Assembly: GCA_029582155.1 (NCBI GenBank)
Contig: CM055903.1
Span: 38,598,853-38,662,852 of the forward strand
Origin: Panopea generosa
Taxonomy: Eukaryota; Mollusca; Bivalvia; Adapedonta; Hiatellidae
Direction: 5' to 3'
Length of the DNA: 64,000 nucleotides
Under the pieces are notes generated by a model. The model ran no database searches, was not told where the DNA came from, and saw nothing but the letters and a program-made list of their open reading frames with translations. Both the position numbers and the translations under genes were made by a program. This document shows positions 25,203 through 37,639 of this stretch, piece by piece. Each line of letters opens with the position of its first letter. Within the stretch, counting starts at the first letter, position 1.

Positions 25203-25592
25203 AGTCTACATGAAGATAAGACTGAAATAAAAACATGAAGTTAAGGCTGAAATAAAAACATGAAGATAAGGCTGAAATAAAAACATGAAGTTAAGGCTGA
25301 AATAAAAACATGAAGATAAGGCTGAAATAAAAACATGAAGTTAAGGCTGAAATAAAAACATGAAGTTAAGGCTGAAAAGTTAAGGCTGAAATAAAAACAT
25401 GAAGTTAAGGCTGAAATAAAAACATGAAGATAAAGCTGAAATAAAAACATGAAGATAAGGTTGAAATAAAAACATGAAGTTAAGGCTGAAATAAAAACAT
25501 GAAGATAAGGCTGAAATAAAAACATGAAGATAAAGCTGAAATAAAAACATGAAGATAAGGCTGAAATAAAAACATGAAGACAAGGCTAAGGC
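25203..25592. repeat. 25-bp minisatellite
   Basis: The unit GAAATAAAAACATGAAGWTA plus AGGCT occurs about 15 times. One 9-base deletion form lies near 25375. It is open in minus frames (FLFQPYLHVF-like), which is an artefact. Confidence 0.94.
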
Positions 25593-25611
25593 TGAAAGGG
25601 AAAAAAAAACA

Positions 25612-25805
25612 AAGATCAGGTTGTCCTTATAAAAAATTGTCTGCCGTGTTCCTTCCTATCGACTCAAAATTTTATAGCTACCCATAAATTTTCATTTACT
25701 TTCAAAGTGTCAATTTTTTTTCAGGATTTCTGTTTAAAATTACCATGCAAAATCAAAATCTGGCAAAAAAATAAATAGCTACCTACCTACCTATATGGTA
25801 TATAG
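25612..25805. mobile_element. MITE-like element 2, partial copy
   Basis: Shares ATAGCTACCCATAAATTTTC, ATTTACTTTCAAAGTGT, ATTTCTGTTTAAAATTACCA, TGCAAAATCAAAATCTGGCA and ATAGCTACCTACCTACC in the same order with 30739-31058. The ends are unclear. Confidence 0.6.
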
Positions 25806-25977
25806 TGTTTATTTTCTGAAGATTTTTCTTCATTTTATAAGATTTTCAGATATAGATTTTTTCTCAAAATTACCACTTTCTAGGAAAGAAAGAATGTGCT
25901 TAATGCCATTTTCAGCTGTGACAGGTCGTAAATGGCATTTCCAGTTTTATTGGCTAAGGATGATGCCAGATTGAATC

Positions 25978-26110
25978 TGAGTAGAACCTCCGTCCTTCCA
26001 CAAGTAACTGACAAACTTTCTCACAAATATGTTTTGGACATAGCTAGGCTCGAACTCACAAACTCAGTGGTGAGAGGTAAGTGGTCATTAGCCAACACCG
26101 TCTTAGACTA
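25978..26110 (-). mobile_element. SINE family B copy
   Basis: On the minus strand: GTTGGCTAATGACCACTTAC, GTGAGTTCGAGCCTAGC (B box), TTGTGAGAAAGTTTGTCAGT and ACTTGTGGAAGGACGG. Confidence 0.7.
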
Positions 26111-26557
26111 AGGTACTTCTCCAAGGATCACTCACATTATTGGAAAGAAATGTATATGTCCAGAAGTCTATATTGCATCTAAACTGACTCAAATCATGCA
26201 TGCTTGGGTTTTACTTCTTGACCTTTCGCAATTGATTTCTTTTGGAGAAAACTGGCCTGTATGAGAAAGTCTTTTGTTCTGATTGAAAGTCTCTGAGCCA
26301 ATGCTGGGCTAATTTTGAATAGAAAATGGAAGTGCTAGCAATGTTTCATCTGTGTAATGAAATTAAATGTGGATTGTATGGCCCGAGCTTCTAAGCAATA
26401 TTGATCAAACTTTAATCTCCGCTTTAGCAACATAGATTATCTATGATTAAATAGACATGGATCTAATGAGTCCCCACATGTGACGATCTATACTGTTTGT
26501 CTCGTAAGCATCATGTGTTCGCCACATGTCCTGGTTTGATTATAATGTTAGCATTGT

Positions 26558-26790
26558 CTGTTGCTTGTCCCAGCCTGGTTCTAGATCTATGCTTGTCTGC
26601 TGCTAGCCCCAGCCTTGTTCTAGATATTTGCTTGTCTGCTGCTTGTCCCAATCTGGTTTTAGATATTTGCTTGTCTGCTGCTTGTCCCAGCCTGGTTCTA
26701 GATCTATGCTTGTCTGCTGCTTGTCCCAGTCTGGTTCTAGTAATTTACTTGTCTGCTGCTTGTCCCAGTCTGGTTCTAATGCTTTAGTTC
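26558..26790. repeat. 39-bp minisatellite, six copies
   Basis: The unit is CTGCTGCTTGTCCCAGYCTG plus GTTCTAGATMTWTGCTTGT. Since 39 is 13 codons, plus and minus frames read SAACPSLVLDLCL-type repeats. No gene is supported. Confidence 0.92.
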
Positions 26791-27399
26791 TAGTGTTTGG
26801 AGTACTATGCAACTGTAGCAGTACATCTTTTAGCATGGAGCTGTAACGGAACATATTTTAGTTTCGTACCGAAGTAGTACATACAACTGGTTTAATGAAT
26901 GTTTTTTCTTGCTATAAACTAAGTGCCCTTTATCCATCTAACAATTAAGATGGGTAGTACTGGGGCTTGTTAATGTACATACATCAGTTTAGATTCATTT
27001 AGGTACATGTTTTGATTTACAGTGTCTGTATAAATACTCCATCAAATTTAAAATCTTGGCAACAGAAATGAATATTTGTATGAAGGCTACGCCATTAATG
27101 CTATTAATGAGCAGGTTTATAGCCAGCCTGTCTTATGTTACAGATGAGTTCAGGGAAGTTGGAGCTTGTTTCAGTAATGCTTTTATAATTAAATAAAAAT
27201 CCAAATCCAAAATAGAAGAAACTCAAATGATTTCTTCACAAGTAAGTTTTAAACTGGCATTTTGACGAAACATTAGAGATTTGATTGTTTTTTTGTTTTT
27301 TTTGTGCTGTTTTAATTTTGTTGTATAAAAAAAAAACTAAAATGGGTGGTAATATATACAACAATAATAAAATATATGATAAATAAGTCTTAATATAGC
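26791..27399. other. non-repetitive DNA
   Basis: No gene recognised. Confidence 0.5.
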
Positions 27400-27503
27400 C
27401 CCCACCACACACACACACACACACCACCACCACTTGCCCCCCCCCCCCCCCTCAGAGATGACAGTATTACTTTGTTGAGAGACAGTGACCCCCCACCCCC
27501 ACC

Positions 27504-27549
<46 letters not shown>

Positions 27550-27622
27550 GACCACCACCACCACTTGCCCTCCACCCTCAGGGACGACCACTGGCAGTAT
27601 TACTTGGTTGAGAGACAGTGAT

Positions 27623-27688
<66 letters not shown>

Positions 27689-27765
27689 GACCACCACCAC
27701 CACTTGCCCTCCACCTTCAGGGACGACCACTGGCAGTATTACTTGGTTGAGAGACAGTGATCACC
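27400..27765. repeat. tandem triplication (133-139 bp) carrying an (AC)n microsatellite
   Basis: TTGAGAGACAGTGA recurs at 27475, 27608 and 27747. Each copy holds ACCACCACCACCACTTGCCC, then CTCAGGGACGACCACTGGCA, then an AC run. The AC runs differ greatly in length. One copy has a pure C run. Confidence 0.92.
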
Positions 27766-29725
27766 ACCCTCCCACCATTACACTTCTACTTTTTAATACA
27801 TATATATCCAGCATGCAGGGTAACACATGCAGCTCTCTCACGCTCAACTATGGTATCTACTTGTAATACAGGGTACATAGTTAGTGGGAAATGTCCTATG
27901 TCACCCATATCATCAAGTAGTGTTTACATTACTTCATCAAACACTTCAAAGGAAGCATGACACTGTTTCGGGTAATTGCCTGGTAGTTTTGTAAGTGTTA
28001 AATATTCCTTATTGCTTTAGAGTGCAGCTGTATATCGTGTTTTTATTTTGGTGTAATATTATGATGGTTGCAATTACAGCATCTCCCCCAATACTATCTC
28101 CGGCTCAGATGGTTATAATAGTGACTGAACAGAACATAATAGGCACAGCTGATCCAGGCTGGTATGTAGTAGTAAACAGGACCTAAATGGGCAGTCAGAC
28201 CTATCACAGAATAAAACTGATCATATGCTTATTTCCAAGACTTTATGGTCTGATAATGGCTGATCCAGATTTTCAGATCCCTGACAAACCTGAATTTAGA
28301 GATTTTAAGGTGGTGTAGTAGCAGCATACTTGCTCTCTTTAAAACCACCGCTTTATTATCAAATCTACACATTCTTTCTACGTAAGTGTCATTTTTCAAA
28401 TACTTAAAATCAAATAAATATTAATGTAAGTTTCAAAAATGATACTTGTCCTGGAGAAATGCTTATTGTCATGATGAACGGTAGAGTGGAATTTTCAAAC
28501 TCTGTAAAGCAGTGAAAATTTAACTGATGAGATTTTAAGACAAGGGATATGGGACCATTTTGATTGATGACCCTTTTTATTTTCAAAAAAAATAAAAAAT
28601 TAAAAAAATCAATAAATAGATAAAATAAAATCCTCCCCCCTCTCCACCCTCTTTTTAAGAAATTTATAATGGCCGTATGTCATTGATTATATATTTTCTT
28701 TTAGATATAAAGTGTGGGTGGGGCTCATATGTTTGAACAAACCTTGTATAACCAGGCCTGTTATGTTGTATTAAAAGAAAATTATCAACTCACTTGATAA
28801 TAAAACATACTTTAATTTGACGGTCTTCATCCCCTTTCATCTCCTCCATTTTCTGTATATTGAATATAAAACGTAAGTGTTGTGTCATACTTGTAAGTGC
28901 ATGCTGTCACAGTTGTTCATTTCTGGTTATCTTTATATCTGTGCAAATTTCAAATTTCTCTTTTGCGTTGAAAGGAGATTAGATTGTGTGCATTAAATTA
29001 AACAAATGTAAACATCAATTTCCTGTGTTTCTCTTTCATAATTCTTTCTGTGCACCAGTCAATGTTTGCTCTATGTTTACCGTACATTTTCTACGACAGG
29101 GACTGTAACTGTCCCCATCTTAAACATTATAATTTAGTGATCACTTTGAATAAAATAAATCAAAATGTAGTGTATGTTTATGAAATTTGAATGCAGAGTT
29201 ACCACAGTGATTATGTACTTTTGACAATTTAGTGCTCTCATTGACGATTAAGTTCACTTAGTGAATATATGGTGCACATTTAGCTATGACAATACAATTT
29301 AGTGCTCACATTAAATTGTATCAGTGAAATTATAGACTTTATTTAGTGCAGCACTACAAAAGTGATATTTACTGGAACAATTGTACACCGCATGCTTTAA
29401 TGTGGTAATAAAGTGCATACTTAAAGCATTGTAAAACACTGATTGTTTGATGATATAGTGCTTATCATGTGACAATTTACTGTGTAATGGAAAGCGACTT
29501 GAAACTGTTTTGTTTATTGGAGAAGGAAATTATAATGCAATATATTTTTATTAATTTATTTAAGTTTTACCGAAAGACAAAAAGTTTTAAAAGGCCAGTT
29601 TTTATAGTATGAAAAATGACACTTGATGGATCTTTGGTAGCAATGTCCTGTTAGCATGTGTTTTATCAATTACAATCAATTGGTTTGAACATTGGGCTCA
29701 TTCATCAACAGTTTGTTTAAATTTT
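27766..29725. other. mostly non-repetitive DNA
   Basis: Apart from a MITE fragment at 28551-28690 nothing is recognised. Motifs like CAATTTAGTGCTCWCATT recur loosely at 29230-29300. Confidence 0.45.
28551..28690 (-). mobile_element. MITE-like element 1 fragment
   Basis: On the minus strand, TTTTGAAAATAAAAAGGGTC matches the interior of 3343-3527. A C-rich CCTCCCCCCTCTCCACCCTC patch and TAATGGCCGTATG at the end correspond to the TIR side. Confidence 0.45.
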
Positions 29726-29984
29726 TAGTGACATTTTTATGCTATCAAGGGTTAAAAGATGATCACTTAACCACTGTTTCCTTGGATTGTGAAAGTTAGC
29801 CAGTACTTGAGCACACCCATCTCCCCAAATAACTGATAACGTTTCTAATTTGAACCAGATGCGAGAAATGAATGGCAATGAGATGCAATGCCGTATGATC
29901 ATCAATCATTATGGAAATTGTGACTGGGATTCAAACTCACTACCCCGGGATTGATAATCAGACGCACTGCTGACTGAGCTCAAG
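29726..29984 (-). mobile_element. SINE family A, near full length
   Basis: On the minus strand: GAGCTCAGTCAGCAGTGCGT head, GATTATCAATCCCGGGGTAG, GAGTTTGAATCCCAG B box, the central blocks and a TTGATAGCATAAAAATGT end. Confidence 0.82.
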
Positions 29985-30340
29985 ATTAGAAGTGTAAAAG
30001 AGGTTGATTGGGTAAAACTGGTTTTAAAACTGCACACAGAATAATCAATCTGCTGTGGATATAGTACAGTGTTGTGGTTGTTGTGACATTTGCTTATCCG
30101 TCTTATGCAACTGTAGATATGCACCGTCTGTTTGTTTTATAAATGATAAAGATCTGATTTCATGGTGCAGTTTACATAGTCGCTATTTTTCGCCCAAGTC
30201 TATTATCAGATTGTATAAAAAACATGAAATATCACTTGCAACATTGAATTCCCAGTAAGTCGGCATGGGAACAGCAAGTCAAATTTGTTTTGCTGATATT
30301 TGGCAGGGCCCGGAGGAACCTCCACTCTCTCCAACAGTTA

Positions 30341-30411
30341 TGAATGAATGAATGAATGAATGAATGAATGAATGAATGAATGAATGAATGAATGAATGAA
30401 TGAATGAATGG
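30341..30411. repeat. (TGAA)n microsatellite
   Basis: About 17 perfect TGAA units. The HSFIHSFI frame on the minus strand is an artefact. Confidence 0.96.
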
Positions 30412-30738
30412 GGTTTTACAGTGTACCAACACACATTGTAGGTTATTTGACACCAGCAGAAGGAAGATTCCAGGTTCACTCTGCACATACAAAATTAACA
30501 TACAGATTTAAAAAATCACATCAACAAATGAATATGCAGAATGAACCTAGAACATTGATACCTGCAGAACTGCAGAGTTTCAGCAAATTCTATCGTATTA
30601 CTCAAATTGTCGCTTCTTTCAACATGCATGAGCCACAGTGAGTCAATTCTTGCCATCACTCACATGGCTCCCTGGAACTACACAGGGGTTGGTAATATTA
30701 CCACACAACCCAACAGTTATATGTGAGGAAGTTTGTCA

Positions 30739-31058
30739 GTTAGGCCAACATTATAATTATATCGCTTTTTTTTCGCTCTTTCTTGATCCTTGATTTCAAA
30801 ATTGGGTAGGTAGAGCTGTTTAAAAAATAAATTGTTTGCAGTGCTCCTACCTGCTCACTCAAAATTGAAGCTACCCAATATTTTTTATTGACTTTCAAAG
30901 CTTTTTTTTTTTTTTCATGATTTCTGTCCATTTTTCTTTAAAATGACTATGCAAAATCAAAATTTAGCACCAAAAAAAAAATAGCTACCTACCTACCCAC
31001 ATGAAAGAAACTGGGTCAGAGCACAGCAAACAAATATTTATTTTGAAGTTGGCCTACC
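30739..31058. mobile_element. MITE-like element 2
   Basis: The ends GTTAGGCCAACATTATAAT and ATTTTGAAGTTGGCCTAC are imperfect inverted repeats. The interior contains AAAATTGGGTAGGTAGAGCT and, inverted, AATAGCTACCTACCTACCCA, so the element is partly palindromic inside too. A partial copy lies at 25612-25805. Confidence 0.6.
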
Positions 31059-32054
31059 AACAAGTCATATTTCTCTGACACTACAGTGATTTAAAAATGT
31101 TGTATGATATTTATTATCATGCAAAAAAATATAACAAAAATAATACAAAGATTATCTTCAAAATGTGACGGAAAATTTTCTTTTTTAAACAAGCAGTTTT
31201 TTTAATGAGTAGAAAGAAAAAACGCAAACAAACAATATTTTAATTCAGCCTTCGTTGTGACTTTTCGGCGACTCATTCAAGTGTGTTTCTAAATAATTAA
31301 ACCTCCATTATGACTTTAACTTAAAAACCGAAAGTGAAATGAAGATGATTATTTGTTTTTTTTACTTTTTCCCAAATTGTTTGATTTTTATACTACCGCG
31401 AAGTGACATCACACAAGGGAACTATTTTCCCTGAATAAAAAATATCATATTCATGTTCCTGCAAATCTTGAAGCTGGCTGATAAAAGTGTGATAAAAAAA
31501 TAAGCTTGGCATGTCATGTTATACACCTTGGGGGTTAGTGAGCTTTAATAATGCATGGATTTTACCCAGTGTTCAAGCAGAAACATCATTTTTAGTGAGA
31601 TGATACTAAATGCAATATCCGAGATTGACATTTTCTTCTGATCTGTGTAATTGTGTGGCAGTTTTGTGGTGAAATATCATGCAAATTGTTGACTTTGTAA
31701 CATTTAGGTATAATTGATTAAATAATTACTAAAAGCTATTCAAATATCACCACTAAAACAGTGTTCTAAAAAATGGATAAAAGCCCTGAATATTTTGATA
31801 TAATGACAGAAAATCAGGCAGTTCAGGAATGCAAGGACAGCTGAATTATGAAATTCTGCACATCAGTAGTATTTGGAACCAGATATTTAGGGACAAATTT
31901 TCCATATAATGGCATTCCATCATTCTTTTTTTTATTTTCAACAGAATTAAAGAGAGAGAAAACATTGAGAATGGACAGTACATATATAGTCCTGTCCAAT
32001 CTATTTGAAGGCACCCGTGATGCATTCATGCTAGTATTCTAAACAGTAAAAAAA
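31059..32054. other. non-repetitive AT-rich DNA
   Basis: No gene or array was seen. Confidence 0.5.
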
Positions 32055-33656
32055 GTTATAATGTTACGGCATACCAACACCAAAAGTTACAATGTTACGG
32101 CATACCAACACCAATAGTTATAATGTTATGGCATACCAACACCAAAAGTTACAATGTTACGGCATTCCAACACCAAAAGTTACAATGTTACGGCATACCA
32201 ACACCAAAAGTTACAATGTTACGGCATACCAACACCAAAAGTTACAATGTTACGGCATACCAACACCAATAGTTACAATGTTATGGCATACCAACACCAA
32301 AAGTTACAATGTTATGGCATACCAACACCAATAGTTACAATGTTACGGCATACCAACACCAATAGTTACAATGTTACGGCATACCAACACCAAAAGTTAC
32401 AATGTTACGGCATACCAACACCAATAGTTACAATGTTATGGCATTCCAACACCAAAAGTTACAATGTTACGGCATACCAACACCAATAGTTACAAGGTTA
32501 TGGCATACCAACACCAAAAGTTACAATGTAACGGCATACCAACACCAATAGTTATAATGTTATGGCATACCAACACCAAAAGTTACAATGTTATGGCATA
32601 CCAACACCGAAAGTTACACTGTTATAGCATACCAACACCAAAAGTAACAATGTTACGGCATACCAACACCAATAGTTACGATGTTTTGGCATACCAACAC
32701 CAAAAATTTCAAAGTTATGGCATACCAACACCAAAAGTTACAATGTTTTGGCATACCAACACCAAAAGTTACAATGTTATGGCATACCAACACCAAATGG
32801 TTACAATGCTTTGGCATACCAACACCAAAAGTTACAATGTTATGGCATACCAAAACCAAAAGGTACAATTTTTGGCATACCAACACCAAAAGGTACAAGG
32901 TAATTGCATACCAACACCAAAAAGTACAATGTTACGGCATACCAACACCAAAAGTTACAATGTTATGGCATACCAACACCAAAAGGAACAATGTTTTGGC
33001 ATACCAACACCAAAAGGTATAAGGTTATGGCATACCAACACCAAAGGGTACAATATAATGGCATACCAACACCAAAAGTTACAATGTTTTGGCATACCAA
33101 CACCAAAAGGTACAAGGTTATGGCATACCAACACCAAAAGGTACAATGTAATGGCATACCAACACCAAAAGCTACAATGTTATGGCATACCAACACCAAA
33201 AGGTACAATGTTTTGGCATACCAACACCAAAAGTTACAATGTTTTGGCATACCAACACCAAAAGTTACAATGTCATGGCATATCAACACCAAAAGTTACA
33301 ATGTAATGGCATACCAACACCAAAAGGTACAATGTTAAGGCATACCAACACCAAAAGGTACAATGTTTTGGCATACCAACACCAAAAGTTACAAAGTTAT
33401 GGCATACCAACACCAAAACATAATGTTTTGTCATACCAACACCAAAAGGTACAATGTTTTGGCATACTAACACCAAAAGTTACAATGTTATGGCATACCA
33501 ACACCAAAAGTTACAATGTTTTGGCATACCAACACCAAAAGTTACAATGTTTGGCATGGTTACAATGTTATGGCATACCAACACCAAAAGATACAATGTT
33601 TTGGCATACCAACACAAAAAGTTACAATGTTATGGCATACAAACACCAAAAGGTAA
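32055..33656. repeat. 31-bp minisatellite, about 51 copies
   Basis: The unit is CATACCAACACCAAAAGTTA plus CAATGTTAYGG. In the left half GTTACGG and GTTATGG variants alternate, with CCAATAGTT units. In the right half GTTTTGG and AAAGGTAC variants dominate, which points to separate local expansions. Frames are open on both strands (HTNTKSYNVMAYQHQ and similar). These are artefacts. Confidence 0.96.
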
Positions 33657-33689
33657 GGTGGTCGTGTGGGGTACTTTATTTTATTTTTT

Positions 33690-33800
33690 TTTATTTTATT
33701 TTTTTTATTTTATGAAAATAAAAAGGGTTGGGGCCGCATGAAAATTAGTGGGCTGGTGGGGAGGATTTATCTAGCAATTCATTTATTATGGCCTAATCTG
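33690..33800. mobile_element. MITE-like element 1, right part
   Basis: TTTTATGAAAATAAAAAGGG, TTGGGGCCGCATGAAAATTA and TTTATCTAGCAATT then TTATTATGGCCTAA match the right half of 3343-3527. Its left end is replaced by a T-rich tract next to the 31-bp array. Confidence 0.7.
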
Positions 33801-34564
33801 TTATACGTTGAAAGGGGAACTAAACACCATTATTCAATAAATGTTGATATATCCATTATAAAATACAACCATTTTTTTTTTGGTAATTCAAAATAATTAG
33901 ATTAATTATTTCTTTGTATAAAATAAATTCAAATATCTTTATATTGTGTAAAGCAGTGTTCCCTATGACTGCCTTGGCTGCAGTGGTTTTAAAAGCATTA
34001 AATTAACTGCATATTTAATATTTAATCGAGTGCAGGAATCAGCCGTGCAACCAAATACTCATAATTGGTACAATTAGCAGTGTAAATTCACAAAATCCCG
34101 TCTTAATATGTTTTACTGCACTTTCTTGTAAAACGCTTGCATTTAAATGCATTTTGTATGCAAATGAGCATGTGGATGATGTAATGGTGCCCCTGGAACA
34201 TTATTTTCGATGCAGCCATTTTAAGTTTTGAGGCTTTAGTACTCTAGTATGAGTCATAACAGACATATCTGTATCTATGAGACATTGGAAGTTGCAACTT
34301 ATAATAAGTCGGTGAAGATCGGGAGAAAGATAGATGGGTCCCTGCTATTATTGGTGTTTAAATTGATTCAGCTGTCAAAAATCATGAATAAAGTCATGGA
34401 TCTGCCCCAAACTGAATCAATACTTCATAATCAAGCCCAATGAGTAAGTGTAACTCTTGTAGATGGAAGGACATTTTGCTTCTTTTTTTTGTATGAGACT
34501 GCATTACAATTGGTTGTATGGTAATATGGAGCTATCTATTGATTTTGAAAACTGTTTTGTTACT
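33801..34564. other. non-repetitive DNA
   Basis: Nothing recognised. Confidence 0.5.
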
Positions 34565-35886
34565 GAAGCAGAGGATGCTAAAACAATGATAGATAGACTG
34601 GTGTAATACCACTGAAATAAAGGAAGACAATGATAAAAGTTAAAACAATGCCAGATAGGCTGCGATGCTTCTGAAATTAAGGAAGACAATGCTTAAAGTT
34701 AAAACAATCCCAGATAGACTGTGACTCTTCTGAAATGAAGGAAGACAATGCTTAAAGTTGAAACAATGCCAGATTGACTGTGGCTCTTCTGAAATTAAGG
34801 AAGACAATGCTAAAAGTTGAAACAATGCCAGATAGACTGTGGCTCTTCTGAAATTAAGGAAGACAATGCTAAAAGTTAAAACAATGCCAGATAGACTGTG
34901 TCTCTTCTGAAATTATGGAAGACAATGCTTAAAGTTAAAACAATGCCAGATAGACTGTGACTCTTCTGAAATTAAGGAAGACAATGCTTAAAGTTAAAAC
35001 AATGCCAGATAGACTGTGACTCTTCTGAAATTAAGGAAGACAATGCTAAAAGTTAAAACAATGCCAGATAGACTGTGGCTCTTCTAAAATTAAGGAAGAC
35101 AATGCTAAAAGTTAAAACAATGCCAGATAGACTGTGACTCTTCTGAAATTAAGGAAGACAATGCTTAAAGTTAAAACAATGAGAGATAGCCTGCGATTCT
35201 TCTGAAATTATGGAAGACAATGCTTAAAGTTAAAACAATGAGAGATAGCCTGCGACTCTTTTGAAATTATGGAAGACAATGCTTAAAGTTAAAATAGTGC
35301 GAAATAGCCTGTGACTCTTCTGAAATTAAGGAAGACAATGCTAAAAGTTAAAACAATGCGAAATAGCTTGTGACTGTTCTGAAATTAAGGAAGACAATGC
35401 TAAAAGTTAAAACAATGCCAGATAGACTTTGACCCTTCTGAAATTAAGGAAGACAATGCTAAAAGTTAAAACAATGCGAAATAGCTTGTGACTCTTCTGA
35501 AATTAAGGAAGACAATGCTTCAAGTTAAAACAATGCGAAATAGCCTTTGACTCTTCTGAAATTAAGGAAGGCAATGCTTAAAGTTAAATCAATGCGAAAT
35601 AGCTTGTGACTCTTCTGAAATTAAGGAAGACAATGCTAAAAGTTAAAACAATGCCAGATAGACTGTGACTCTTCTGAAATTATGGAAGACATTGCTAAAA
35701 ATTAAAACAATGCAAAATCGCCTGTGACTCTTTCGAAATTAAGGAAGACAATGCTTAAAGTTAAAACAATGTGGGATAGACTGCGACTTCTGAAATTAAG
35801 GAAGACAATGCTAAAAGTTAAAAGAAAATGCCAGATAGACTGCGACTGTTCTGAAATTAAGAAAGACAATGCTAAAAGTTAAACAA
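34565..35886. repeat. 59-bp minisatellite, about 22 copies
   Basis: The unit is CTTCTGAAATTAAGGAAGAC, AATGCTAAAAGTTAAAACAA and TGCCAGATAGACTGTGACT. Variant classes (GCCAGATAGAC, GCGAAATAGCT, GAGAGATAGCC) occur in short blocks. Confidence 0.95.
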
Positions 35887-37639
35887 GAATTCCGCGGAAT
35901 GATATGTCTCGCCGTGTCCGCTTTGACTGTTAATACACACATGGGAGAGAAAAAAATTAAAATATTATATTCATACAAGATTTATCTAACTTAGTAATTG
36001 TAGTAGGTTTAATGACTAAGAAGTATTGTGTGAAGTTTCGATCAAATACATTAAGTGATTTTTGAGATATGAAGTTGATGGTAGTTGCATACAAAACTTT
36101 GACCAGTATTTGTACCGGTAAGTAAAACATATTTTAAAAAAACAACAACAAAAACTTGAAAAATGAAGACAATGGTTATAGTTAAATAAATGCTATTGAA
36201 CTGAAGCAGCCGATGCTAATACAATTTGTGAGATATGTTGTGACAGAACTGATGGAAAGGTATTAGTGTTGAAAAGCCTTTACAATGTTTCTTTGCTTGA
36301 CTGACAGCATGTAGAGGTAATAATATGACTATATGACTTAGTGTCTGTATAATGTGACTGACTTGGTGGGGTATCATGTCAGACGTCGCGGCATGATAAT
36401 TCAGTCTGACAGTCACCGGGTTATCATACTGTCTGGTATAGCCACTGACGTGATCCACTGAAACTTTGTTGCAATGTGAAGCAGTACAATACAATGTAAA
36501 ACTACGCACTTGGAACAGTTTTAATATGATTCTAGAAACTACATTAAATGGAGTGAGTGGATAGTGGTCCGGCATAAGTTTGAGGATTGGCGGGTTGTGG
36601 ATTTTAAGAATCTTAAACATGGGTTCTGATAGAAAATTCATCCCAAAGAAAATAATTGTTTTGGGGAAAACATGGCCTTGACGAGTTCTCACGAAAACAG
36701 TTATCATAAGGGACAGAATTGTCTATCGGATCTGAAAAAGTCATGTAAGATTCTTTTTTCTTGCATACCAAACACATTGAATAATTATTTTAATTTAAAT
36801 AATCATTATATTTTCACCATGATCACTTTTTAAGACGTCAAATTAAGTAACATCATTTACCTTTATACTTCTGGTTATATTTGTTTCCAGCGCCACAGTG
36901 CGATAATTTTAACTTTGCCATATATAGGGAAAGATAGAAAATTATCTAACCCCAGTAAAACTAGATAATCTTTATCCAGTATGCAGGAATAATCCAGTCT
37001 TCCGCCAGGGTCATCTATGTGCCGGTGTGCAAGATTCGTCTACATAATGCTGCACTGCTTCTTCTGGTAATCCAGGAAAACTTTGATAGTGTTTGTTTTA
37101 CAATCAATGTAAAATAAATCAGTTTAGAGTTATAAATGACAGACATTCGGAGACTTTGTTTCTGGGTCATTCCCAGCATTTTTTATGACAATTTGTTAAA
37201 ACATTGCGCATTTAATGCTTTCATGGTTATAAAAAAATGGCAAGATCAGCATGGTTGCACTCTTCATTAAATATGTATCGTGGTTTCTTTTAGAAGTGTT
37301 TTGTTTCCCGTTTAAGTGGCAGCCTCACTTAAGTTGATGTCATTCATACAATCCTCTAAAATACTCTTTAAGCACATGGTTATTTTATAGAGCAAATTTG
37401 TATATGCATTTAAGTTGTTTTGTGAAACACAGACCAGATCGTTTGGGGTCGCATAAACTTTAATGATTGTACATGTTGCATGCAAGCCATCAATTTTAAA
37501 CAATAATTATTGTCAGAGAAAGTACATTTTTAATTTATTAGGTTCTAAAAGGTATATGTTACAAGAAAAGGCATGTTTTTAATACTACTAAGAAATCATT
37601 TGTGATGATTTGAATGGAAAGGGGGAATGTTTATGATTT
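35887..37639. other. non-array DNA, no gene called
   Basis: Begins with the palindrome TTCCGCGGAA (about 35890-35899) followed by TGATATGTCTCGCC, which may be the end of a dispersed repeat. The 163-codon minus frame at 36216-36707 shows no family motif. The stretch 36890-37100 is less AT-rich. Confidence 0.4.

Noticed and set aside
32464-33306. 280-codon frame of HTNTKSYNVMAYQHQK repeats, with more on the minus strand
   Set aside because: Created by the 31-bp array in several frames on both strands.
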